From the NCBI GenBank assembly GCA_021299565.1, contig JAJTHA010000238.1, positions 1 to 5,603 of the forward strand: DNA of 5,603 nt, given 5' to 3'. Below the pieces are notes generated by a model, which worked only from the letters and a program-made list of their open reading frames with translations, had not been told where the DNA came from and did not search any database. Position numbers and translations under genes: made by a program. Shown one piece after another: positions 1 through 5,225 of the stretch (its first letter is position 1; each line of letters begins with the position of its first letter). The stretch is from Candidatus Caenarcanales bacterium (lineage in GTDB: Bacteria > Cyanobacteriota > Vampirovibrionia > LMEP-6097).

Positions 1-113
1 TCGTTTATTTACATATTGTACCCAAAAATCAGAAAACCAGGGGTGATTTTCGGCATTTTACTCCGATTTTCAGGGGTGATTTTCGGTTTTTAGATAAATC
101 CTGAAAGACAAAG
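1..113. mobile_element. Non-coding stretch, possible terminal region of an IS21-type insertion sequence
   Basis: This stretch lies beyond the stop codon of the UbiD gene and contains no recognisable gene. It holds two exact direct copies of CAGGGGTGATTTTCGG, separated by AT-rich spacer. IS21-family elements are known for multiple short repeats inside their ends, often with a GGGGTG core followed by a T-rich run, and for termini ending in CA. A CA dinucleotide occurs at 109-110, just before the UbiD stop codon. From this I infer that the right end of such an element may reach in from the left. No transposase gene (istA/istB) or second end is visible, so the assignment rests on resemblance only. 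It could also be an unrelated short repeat. Confidence 0.3.
38..86. repeat. Two exact 16-bp direct repeats, 33-bp period
   Basis: CAGGGGTGATTTTCGG occurs at 38-53 and again, without mismatch, at 71-86. The period is 33 bp and the 17-bp spacer is AT-rich. The repeat core is more G-rich than its surroundings. The copies are in direct orientation, so they do not form a terminator hairpin for the minus-strand operon that ends at 114. Confidence 0.93.
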
Positions 114-1652
114 TTATCTAAAATACCTATCCCACTTCTGGTCAACTAGGTTTTTGACCTCATCAGACATAGTGATCAAAGTAGGCCATTCACGGGTGAA
201 CCCTTCATCTGCCCATTTGCGAGTTGCATCAATTCCAACTTTAGAGCCATAGCCCATAATTGGAGCGGCATGATCCAAAATATCTAGAGGACCCTTGGTG
301 AAAATCATATCTCTCTGTGGATCAACATTACCAAAAGCGTACATTGAAGCTTCACTATAATTATGGATATCAACATCTTTATCAAAAATAATTATTGATT
401 TAGTCCATGCCATCTGTCCCATGCCCCAAATAGTATTCATAACTTTTTGAGCATGCCCTGCGTATTTTTTTTCAATTTTGATAAGAGCACAATTATGAAA
501 AACCCCATCCCAAGGGAGATCCATATCAAGAATTTCTGGGCAAACCAATTGCAATAGAGGCAAAAAAATCCTTTCAGTAGCCTTACCAAGATAGCAATCT
601 TCTTGGGGGGGGATTCCTACAATAGTCGTTGCATAAATCGGATTTTTACGATGAGTAAGTGCAGTTAAATGAAAAACAGGATATTTGTCTGCTAGAGAAT
701 AAAAACCAGTGTGATCACCAAAAGGTCCCTCAACGGCAAGATCATCGTCAAGATCAATATATCCTTCTAAAATTATTTCAGCATGCGCGGGAACTTCGAT
801 ATCTATAGTTTTGCATTTGACTAATTCAACTGGCTTTTGTCGTATAAAGCCTGCCATTAGCATTTCATCAATGCCCGGAGGCAACGGCGCGGTGCCTGCA
901 TAAATCACAGCAGGATCAGCACCAATAGCAATAGCAATCTCCATACGCTTTTTACCGTTAACAACTTTAAGTGATTTTTGATAATTATGGGCACCATCGT
1001 GATGCTTATGCCAGTGCATAGCAGTGCGCAAATTATCGAGTTTTTGTAAACGATACATTCCGACATTTCTACCAGCACCATGCTTATCAGGATCTTTGGT
1101 GAAAACAGAAGTGAGAGTGATATAGCTACCACCATCTTCTGGCCAGCATTTGATGATAGGCAATTTATCCAATAATTTATTATGGGAATCAGCAAGAACA
1201 ACTACTTCTTGGCAAGGAGCATTATTAATAACTTTAGGAATATAGTTTCTGATTTCAGCAAGCTCCATCAATTTAGAGATCTTGTCGCCAATTGACATTG
1301 GGATTTCTGGTTTGATCAAACTTCTAATGCGATTGGCAATCACTTCATAATCATTGACTTCTAAGCTCATTAACATGCGCTTATGAGAGCCAAAAGCATT
1401 AATTAACACTGGAACATCATAGCCAATAACATTTTCAAACAACAAAGCTTTATTGCCAATTTTACTAGCTAGAGGATCGGCGTAGCTATGGGCATATAAA
1501 TTTGCAAGATTGCCATCAATACAAATAGATTTAGAAATCCTATCTGTGATTTCTGTGATTTCGAGCTCGGCATTAACAGGTTCTTTGATTCTGATTAATT
1601 CACCAGCTTTTTCTAGATCAGCAATAAATTCACGAAGATCTTTGTAAGCCAT
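114..1652 (-). CDS. ubiD: UbiD-family prenylated-FMN-dependent decarboxylase
   Basis: A 512-residue protein matching the UbiD family along its length; E. coli UbiD is about 500 residues. UbiD removes the carboxyl group from 4-hydroxy-3-polyprenylbenzoate in quinone synthesis, using prenylated FMN made by UbiX. Family hallmarks visible are an N-terminal MAYKDLREFI, the cofactor/metal region around GRNVGMYR (194-201, with N196 and R201), a histidine-rich stretch at 213-222, GADPA (244-248), LEGYID (295-300), EGPFGDHTGFY (308-318), KKYAGHAQ (395-402) and GSKVGIDATRKW (469-480). The start ATG overlaps the preceding peptidase stop codon by one base (TAATG), and an AGGAG lies 11 nt upstream inside the peptidase gene, so translational coupling is likely. 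The futalosine menaquinone route also uses a UbiD-like enzyme, so the exact substrate is uncertain. No other quinone gene is next to it. Confidence 0.93.
   Translation of the reverse strand: MAYKDLREFIADLEKAGELIRIKEPVNAELEITEITDRISKSICIDGNLANLYAHSYADPLASKIGNKALLFENVIGYDVPVLINAFGSHKRMLMSLEVNDYEVIANRIRSLIKPEIPMSIGDKISKLMELAEIRNYIPKVINNAPCQEVVVLADSHNKLLDKLPIIKCWPEDGGSYITLTSVFTKDPDKHGAGRNVGMYRLQKLDNLRTAMHWHKHHDGAHNYQKSLKVVNGKKRMEIAIAIGADPAVIYAGTAPLPPGIDEMLMAGFIRQKPVELVKCKTIDIEVPAHAEIILEGYIDLDDDLAVEGPFGDHTGFYSLADKYPVFHLTALTHRKNPIYATTIVGIPPQEDCYLGKATERIFLPLLQLVCPEILDMDLPWDGVFHNCALIKIEKKYAGHAQKVMNTIWGMGQMAWTKSIIIFDKDVDIHNYSEASMYAFGNVDPQRDMIFTKGPLDILDHAAPIMGYGSKVGIDATRKWADEGFTREWPTLITMSDEVKNLVDQKWDRYFR
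605..612. repeat. 8-nt G homopolymer inside ubiD
   Basis: Eight consecutive G (C on the coding strand) sit in the codons for the family-conserved IPPQ stretch. The frame is intact here. It stands out against AT-rich surroundings and is a possible spot for slippage or sequencing error. Confidence 0.9.
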
Positions 1653-2797
1653 TATTTAGCTAACTCCTGAGTCAACACTTCATATCCGTCTTTGGTAACC
1701 AAGACATCATCTTCTATTCTGATTCCGATATTTTTGTCTCTGATATAAATACCAGGCTCAATCGTAGTCACCATACCAGGTATATAAACAGAAGTTTTTT
1801 TATCAACACCACAATCATGCACATCCATACCAAGCGAGTGACCAGTTCCATGCATATAATATTTTTTGATCTCTTCTGGGTTGTTTTTGTCTTTGATATA
1901 ACCAAGATTTTTCAAACCTTCAGCAATAATCGCAGTAGTCAAATCATGAGTTTGTGCAAAGCTGCCTCCAGCTTTCACCGACTCGATTGCAGCCAATTGA
2001 GATTGTAAAACCACATCATAAACGTCTTTTTGTTCACTTGTCATTTTGCCATCTGCCGCAAAAACTCTTGTGATATCACTTGCGTAATATTGATACTCAG
2101 AGCCTGCATCAATTAGAACCAAATCACCCGCTTTGATAATTTGATTGTTTTCTGTGTAATGCAAAATGCAAGTATTTGCTCCTGAAGCTACTATGGGAGG
2201 ATAAGCCCAGCCACTTGCTCCTTGAGACCTGAAAACCTGACACAAAACGGCTTCTAGCTCATATTCATAAATCCCAGTAGTGCAAATCTCCTGAGCTACC
2301 CTATGAGCTTGAATAGAAATTTGAGCTGATTTTTTCATTAAGGCAATTTCTGCATTAGATTTAATTGTTCTCAAACTATGCACGAAATCTAAAACATCTT
2401 TCGTGCTGCTTGATTTTTTATTTGTATTTGGTTCTTTCTCTTCATTAAAATCATCAACGTCATAAGCTGCATCACAATCAAAGTTTTTCTTAGCACCTTC
2501 AAGCCCTTCTCTATGCCCTTCCCAAATCGCATGAAGTGGATCGTGTGCCTGCACATAAAGCTGATATGGGTTACTTGCATGGGGATCCAAAACTAAAACC
2601 GAATCTGGCTCAGCAAAACCGGTTAGGTAATAAAAATCACTATCTACTCGAAATGGATATTTGACGTCATTCGCAAAAGTTTTTTGAGAACCACTTTTCA
2701 GCACTGCCTTATAATTCACTTTTTCTTCTTTACTCAAGTCCGCAAGAAAATTTAGAACTTTATTGCGTCTTTCTTTAAATTCATTTTTGCTGATCAT
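1652..2797 (-). CDS. pepP: Xaa-Pro aminopeptidase (M24B family)
   Basis: A 381-residue cytoplasmic metallopeptidase that removes an N-terminal residue preceding proline. Residues 1 to about 120 match the aminopeptidase P N-terminal domain (YPFRVDSDFYYLTGF at 47-61, IWEGHREG at 91-98). Residues from about 145 to 375 are the pita-bread catalytic domain. The five expected metal ligands are visible: D230 in LIDAG, D241 in SDITR, H320 in GTGHSLGMDVHD, E347 in TIEPGIYI and E362 in GIRIEDD. Supporting residues H213 (ILHYTEN), H327 and R360 are also present. It is shorter than E. coli PepP (about 440): part of the N-terminal domain appears to be missing and is replaced by an acidic/lysine/serine-rich linker at about 115-134. 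It lies 18 nt after the PLP enzyme gene and overlaps ubiD by one base. No Shine-Dalgarno precedes the ATG; a TATAAT does, 9 nt upstream. Confidence 0.93.
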   Translation of the reverse strand: MISKNEFKERRNKVLNFLADLSKEEKVNYKAVLKSGSQKTFANDVKYPFRVDSDFYYLTGFAEPDSVLVLDPHASNPYQLYVQAHDPLHAIWEGHREGLEGAKKNFDCDAAYDVDDFNEEKEPNTNKKSSSTKDVLDFVHSLRTIKSNAEIALMKKSAQISIQAHRVAQEICTTGIYEYELEAVLCQVFRSQGASGWAYPPIVASGANTCILHYTENNQIIKAGDLVLIDAGSEYQYYASDITRVFAADGKMTSEQKDVYDVVLQSQLAAIESVKAGGSFAQTHDLTTAIIAEGLKNLGYIKDKNNPEEIKKYYMHGTGHSLGMDVHDCGVDKKTSVYIPGMVTTIEPGIYIRDKNIGIRIEDDVLVTKDGYEVLTQELAK

Positions 2798-2806
2798 TTA
2801 AATATA

Positions 2807-2812
2807 ATTATA
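2807..2812 (-). promoter_or_regulatory. TATAAT -10-like box just upstream of pepP
   Basis: On the minus strand TATAAT ends 9 nt before the pepP ATG, in the 18-nt gap after the PLP enzyme gene. A transcript starting at the usual distance from it would begin at or next to the start codon, giving a leaderless mRNA. No convincing -35 is seen at 16-19 bp. The 14-nt TATAATTATATTTA beginning here is identical to the sequence in front of the YtxH gene. In AT-rich DNA a single such box could arise by chance. Confidence 0.4.
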
Positions 2813-2815
2813 AAT

Positions 2816-4048
2816 CTAAGTAGACTTAAACGCTTCATCTAAATCATTAATCAAATCCTGTACATCTTCAATACCAATAGATAAGCGTATTAAATTATCA
2901 TTAATACCAAGCTCTAAGCGCCTTTCACGAGGAACAGCGGCGTGAGTCATACTAGCAGGATGTCCTATCAAACTTTCTACTCCACCTAAAGATTCTGCTA
3001 ATTGAAATATTTTGGTTGAACTTACTAATTTTTTCACTTGTTCAAAACTTGCATCAAGCTCAAAAGAAAGCATTCCGTTGTACATTTTCATTTGTCTTTT
3101 GTATAGTTCATGTTGCGCGTGAGATTCAAGCAAAGGACAGAATACTGCCTTCACTTTAGGATGCTTAGAAAGCCAAGTCGCAATCTCCACACAATTTTGA
3201 TGATGCTGCTTCATTCTCACTGCTAGAGTTTTTATTCCACGCATTAAAAGCCAACAGTCAAAAGGTGCAGCTAAATTTCCAGTTGCATTTTGGTGGTAAG
3301 CAAATCTCTCAGCCAGTTTAGAGTCTTTGACCACAATCGCTCCAATCACAATATCCGAATGTCCCGATAGATATTTGGTGCAAGAATGCATCACTATATC
3401 TGCACCAAGATCAAGTGGCTTTTGTAAATAAGGACTAGCAAAAGTATTATCAAAGCCGATCAGCATTTGAGCTTCAGTAGAGCGAGCTTTATTTAATTCT
3501 TTGATGGTATTACTAATCGCTTGAATATCACAAAGCCTCATCAGTGGGTTGGTTGGTGATTCCAACCAAATCAATTTGGTATTGTCTTTAATAGCGTTAG
3601 TAATATTTTTGATTTCTCTAGCGTCAACAAAACTATTTTGAAGTCCAATTGGAGTCATTATTTGATCAAACAATCTATGAGCCCCGCCATAAAGATCACT
3701 TGAAGAAATCACATGATCACCAGGCTTCAACATCTGCATCACTGAGTGAATCGCAGCAATGCCTGTAGGATAAATAAATCCATTAGTGCCATTTTCAAGC
3801 GATGCCAAGACCTCTCCACAAGCGGTTCTGGTGGGATTACCACTGCGAGAATAAACATAGCCTTTGTTGTCACCAATACCAGCTTGAGTGTAAGTGGCTG
3901 TTTGATAAATCGGAAAAATAGTCGAGCCTGTTGCTGGATCAGGCGCTTGTCCAACAAGTATTGCTCTTGTCTCAAAAGCCCAGGTTTTTTCTAGTTCTTT
4001 TTGAGATGCATTAAGTTCTTGACGGGTTGTATATTGGTGTCTTTCCAT
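2816..4048 (-). CDS. Cystathionine gamma-synthase / gamma-lyase family PLP enzyme
   Basis: A 410-residue cytoplasmic Cys/Met-metabolism PLP-dependent enzyme. Visible family features are YSRSGNPTR (66-74, phosphate-binding Y66 and R68 from the neighbouring subunit), PTGIAAI (94-100), SSDLYGGAHRLF (116-127, Y120 stacking on PLP), D200 in GFDNTFASP, the PLP lysine K225 in HSCTKYLSGHSD, SLGGVESLIGHPASMTHA (353-370) and the carboxylate-binding R388 in LIRLSIGIED. A glycine at 122, where methionine gamma-lyases carry cysteine, argues for cystathionine gamma-synthase or gamma-lyase rather than MGL. Sequence alone does not separate MetB-like from MccB-like function, so no symbol is given. The frame stays open to 4267, but the extra 73 residues have no family match and lie antisense to the next gene, so ATG 4048 is chosen. 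About 22 unconserved residues precede the usual start of the fold. It is first in a likely operon with pepP and ubiD. Confidence 0.9.
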   Translation of the reverse strand: MERHQYTTRQELNASQKELEKTWAFETRAILVGQAPDPATGSTIFPIYQTATYTQAGIGDNKGYVYSRSGNPTRTACGEVLASLENGTNGFIYPTGIAAIHSVMQMLKPGDHVISSSDLYGGAHRLFDQIMTPIGLQNSFVDAREIKNITNAIKDNTKLIWLESPTNPLMRLCDIQAISNTIKELNKARSTEAQMLIGFDNTFASPYLQKPLDLGADIVMHSCTKYLSGHSDIVIGAIVVKDSKLAERFAYHQNATGNLAAPFDCWLLMRGIKTLAVRMKQHHQNCVEIATWLSKHPKVKAVFCPLLESHAQHELYKRQMKMYNGMLSFELDASFEQVKKLVSSTKIFQLAESLGGVESLIGHPASMTHAAVPRERRLELGINDNLIRLSIGIEDVQDLINDLDEAFKST

Positions 4049-4056
4049 AGAGCTAA

Positions 4057-4086
4057 ATTCTAGCAGTCGTGTTTTGGGTATGTTAA
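4057..4086 (-). promoter_or_regulatory. Predicted promoter of the PLP enzyme operon
   Basis: On the minus strand, TTAACA (4086-4081, five of six matches to the TTGACA consensus) is followed after 18 bp by TAGAAT (4062-4057, five of six to TATAAT). The -10 box ends 8 nt before the ATG at 4048, so transcription would begin at or almost at the start codon. No Shine-Dalgarno precedes this ATG, which fits a leaderless mRNA. The -35 box overlaps the first codons of the divergent plus-strand gene. Confidence 0.5.
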
Positions 4087-4448
4087 TATTAGGTGCTAAA
4101 GTGTTTCGATTTATAGCTTTTATAATTGGTATCGTAAGTGGTTTTTCTGCGGCCCTTTTTGTACTACCTTTACCTGGTAAAACATTCTTCAATAAGATGT
4201 CCAGATTAAACCCGCAAGCAAAAAACTTGATAGATGACAGCATCGATTTACTAAGTGCAATTTTCAAAGTCTCGCTGACACTGAGTAAAGAAATAGCTTA
4301 CAGGTCTAAATTACTAGATAAGAACTTGCGAAGACACATTCGCCGCCTAAAAAAAAGATATTATCAAGAGCTTGATAAAGCCAGATACAAAAGTAGATTC
4401 AATAAAACTGTATTTGATGATACAAACGTAGAAGAGATTGCGGTATAA
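4080..4448 (+). CDS. Small single-span membrane protein, possibly YtxH-like
   Basis: A 122-residue protein that I cannot assign with confidence. Residues about 9-31 form a hydrophobic span (FIAFIIGIVSGFSAALFVLP), followed by LPGKTFFNKM, an amphipathic helix (about 48-70) and a very basic helix (about 75-107, with RRHIRRLKKR at 84-93), ending in an acidic tail. The glycine/alanine-rich span followed by a GK-containing turn loosely recalls YtxH proteins, and a clear YtxH gene lies two genes downstream. The start is uncertain: ATG 4080 has no good ribosome site; TTG 4074 is possible; GTG 4101 has AGGTG five bases upstream and would shorten the protein by seven residues while keeping the span. 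The stop is followed after 8 nt by the DUF948 gene, suggesting co-transcription. It is divergent from the PLP enzyme, with only 31 bp between ATGs. Confidence 0.65.
   Translation: MLILGAKVFRFIAFIIGIVSGFSAALFVLPLPGKTFFNKMSRLNPQAKNLIDDSIDLLSAIFKVSLTLSKEIAYRSKLLDKNLRRHIRRLKKRYYQELDKARYKSRFNKTVFDDTNVEEIAV
4091..4095 (+). promoter_or_regulatory. Possible ribosome binding site AGGTG for alternative start GTG 4101
   Basis: AGGTG lies 5 nt before an in-frame GTG at 4101. It is the best-placed Shine-Dalgarno-like site for this gene and would make GTG 4101 the start instead of ATG 4080. The choice cannot be settled from sequence alone. Confidence 0.35.
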
Positions 4449-4449
4449 G
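4444..4449 (+). promoter_or_regulatory. TATAAG -10-like box before the DUF948 gene
   Basis: TATAAG overlaps the stop codon of the preceding gene (TAA at 4446-4448) and ends 7 nt before the GTG start at 4457. The 18-nt stretch 4442-4459 matches the stretch in front of the YtxH start (4881-4898) at 15 of 18 positions. No clear -35 is seen. It may be a leaderless-type promoter or an AT-rich coincidence. Confidence 0.3.
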
Positions 4450-4456
4450 TATAGTT

Positions 4457-4741
4457 GTGGCTAATTTTAATTTAAGTACTTTCGATTTAATTTTCTTAGT
4501 GAGCTTCACCATCTATGCAGTTTGCTTAGTGATATTTTTGGTGTATTTCATACCAGTTTTAATTCAACTCTCAAAGACTCTAGAAGCCGCTCAAATACTA
4601 CTTAACACCGTCAAGAATTATGAACTCAGTGCTAAGAATAAAGTGCTTTCTATGGTTTCTAGCATCGGCAGTTTGGGTTCAATTCTTTCTAATAAATTTA
4701 AAGATTTAACAGATTTAATTTCTTCGAAATTGAAGAAGTAA
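4457..4741 (+). CDS. DUF948 (YtxG-like) membrane protein
   Basis: A 94-residue protein with a short N-terminal segment, a strong membrane span (about residues 10-32) and the segment IPVLIQLSKTLEAAQ (32-46), which closely resembles the IPVLxQLxKT block of DUF948 proteins such as B. subtilis YtxG. A helical, lysine- and serine-rich tail follows. The family's biochemical role is not established; in B. subtilis ytxG and ytxH are neighbouring general-stress genes, and a YtxH gene follows here too, which supports the call. The start codon is GTG, 8 nt after the previous stop; the next in-frame start-type codon would cut into the span. No Shine-Dalgarno is evident. Likely co-transcribed with the gene before it. 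The palindromic repeat at 4753 separates it from ytxH. Confidence 0.7.
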   Translation: MANFNLSTFDLIFLVSFTIYAVCLVIFLVYFIPVLIQLSKTLEAAQILLNTVKNYELSAKNKVLSMVSSIGSLGSILSNKFKDLTDLISSKLKK

Positions 4742-4752
4742 GACTTTAAATG

Positions 4753-4835
4753 TTGTCATTGCGAAGCCCGTAGGGCTGAAGCAATCTCCATCGGTAATAC
4801 TGAATGAGATTGCTTCGCTTCGCTCGCAATGACAA
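4753..4835. repeat. REP/MITE-like imperfect palindrome (GTCATTGCGA... type)
   Basis: The left arm 4753-4788 and right arm 4806-4835 are inverted copies. TTGTCATTGCGA (4753-4764) pairs with TCGCAATGACAA (4824-4835), and GAAGCAATCTC (4778-4788) pairs with GAGATTGCTTC (4806-4816), both perfectly. Between them the left arm carries its own small hairpin, AGCCC-GTA-GGGCT (4765-4777), opposite GCTTCGC (4817-4823) on the right. The loop is 4789-4805. This GTCATTGCGA...GAAGCAATCTC motif is a well-known dispersed repeat in many bacterial genomes, often mis-annotated as short proteins containing CHCERSEAIS. No T-run follows on either strand, so it is not a classical terminator, though it could stabilise or end the upstream mRNA. 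Confidence 0.88.
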
Positions 4836-4882
4836 GAAAAATCACAGCTGCTTGCTGCTGCAAAGCCAGGGCAACAATTGGG

Positions 4883-4888
4883 TATAAT
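4883..4888 (+). promoter_or_regulatory. TATAAT -10 box immediately upstream of ytxH
   Basis: A consensus TATAAT ends 7 nt before ATG 4896, a distance at which transcription would begin at the start codon. TG lies two bases further upstream (TGGGTATAAT), close to but not exactly an extended -10. No strong -35 is seen. There is no Shine-Dalgarno. Since the palindrome at 4753-4835 separates ytxH from the previous gene, an own promoter for ytxH and lptC is plausible. Confidence 0.5.
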
Positions 4889-4895
4889 TATATTT

Positions 4896-5225
4896 ATGTC
4901 AAACAATTCAAATAATTTTGGTAAATTTCTTTTAGGGATCGGCATGGGAGCTGCAGCTGGATACGTTATTGGTATTCTAACGGCGGAGAAATCAGGCCGC
5001 GAACTCAGAAAAGATATTCAGTTCGGTTCTCAAGAATTCGTAGAGACCCTCAAAGACAAATTCGAAGATCTAAGAGAGCATACAACTATCGCTGTAAAAG
5101 AATTCAAAGGCTTTGCTGACGAAAAACTAAAAGCCTCTGCGAAAAACATCGAAGAACAAGTAAATTCATTAGGTAAACAGTTAGAAGAACTAACTAAAAA
5201 ACCTAATGTATTTTCAAAAAACTAG
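4896..5225 (+). CDS. YtxH domain-containing membrane protein
   Basis: A 109-residue protein with the typical YtxH layout: a glycine/alanine-rich span (KFLLGIGMGAAAGYVIGIL, residues 10-28), then the conserved turn TAEKSGRELRKDI (29-41, equivalent to the usual APxSGxExR), then a long charged, probably coiled-coil tail (about 45-105). YtxH proteins are small membrane-anchored proteins often linked to stress; their molecular function is not established. ATG 4896 is chosen because TATAAT sits 7 nt upstream; a TTG at 4878 in the same frame would place the promoter box inside the gene. The stop TAG overlaps the GTG start of lptC by one base (TAGTG), indicating translational coupling and a shared mRNA. 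Confidence 0.85.
   Translation: MSNNSNNFGKFLLGIGMGAAAGYVIGILTAEKSGRELRKDIQFGSQEFVETLKDKFEDLREHTTIAVKEFKGFADEKLKASAKNIEEQVNSLGKQLEELTKKPNVFSKN

Noticed and set aside
10..20. Small inverted repeat TACA-TAT-TGTA as an operator
   Set aside because: Four-base arms in AT-rich DNA at the window edge, with no adjacent gene start visible; expected by chance.
1..93. Open plus-strand frame ending at TAG 91-93, with the direct repeats in frame (33 bp = 11 codons)
   Set aside because: More than one frame is open across this short AT-rich stretch, there is no protein resemblance, and the repeat is better explained as a DNA element.
605..612. C8/G8 tract as a phase-variation or frameshift site
   Set aside because: The frame is intact and the tract encodes a family-conserved Pro-Pro; a single 8-nt run is not evidence of switching.
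905..1201. Minus-strand 98-aa hydrophobic reading frame
   Set aside because: It lies entirely in another frame of ubiD, whose conserved motifs run through this stretch.
3746..3994. Plus-strand 82-aa reading frame
   Set aside because: Antisense to the conserved N-terminal half of the PLP enzyme; no start signal or family resemblance.
4049..4267. N-terminal extension of the PLP enzyme by 73 residues
   Set aside because: The added residues have no family resemblance and are antisense to a plausible membrane-protein gene; ATG 4048 has a promoter-like arrangement directly upstream.
4753..4835. Palindrome as an intrinsic terminator
   Set aside because: No T-run follows the stem on either strand and the loop is 17 nt; a dispersed repeat explains it better.
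4852..4863. Short palindrome TTGC-TGCT-GCAA before ytxH as an operator
   Set aside because: Only four-base arms in a locally repetitive CTG-rich stretch; no second site or known match.
4715..4945. Minus-strand 76-aa reading frame containing CHCERSEAIS
   Set aside because: It is the translation of the GTCATTGCGA-type palindrome, a known false-protein artefact, and it overlaps the starts and ends of real genes.
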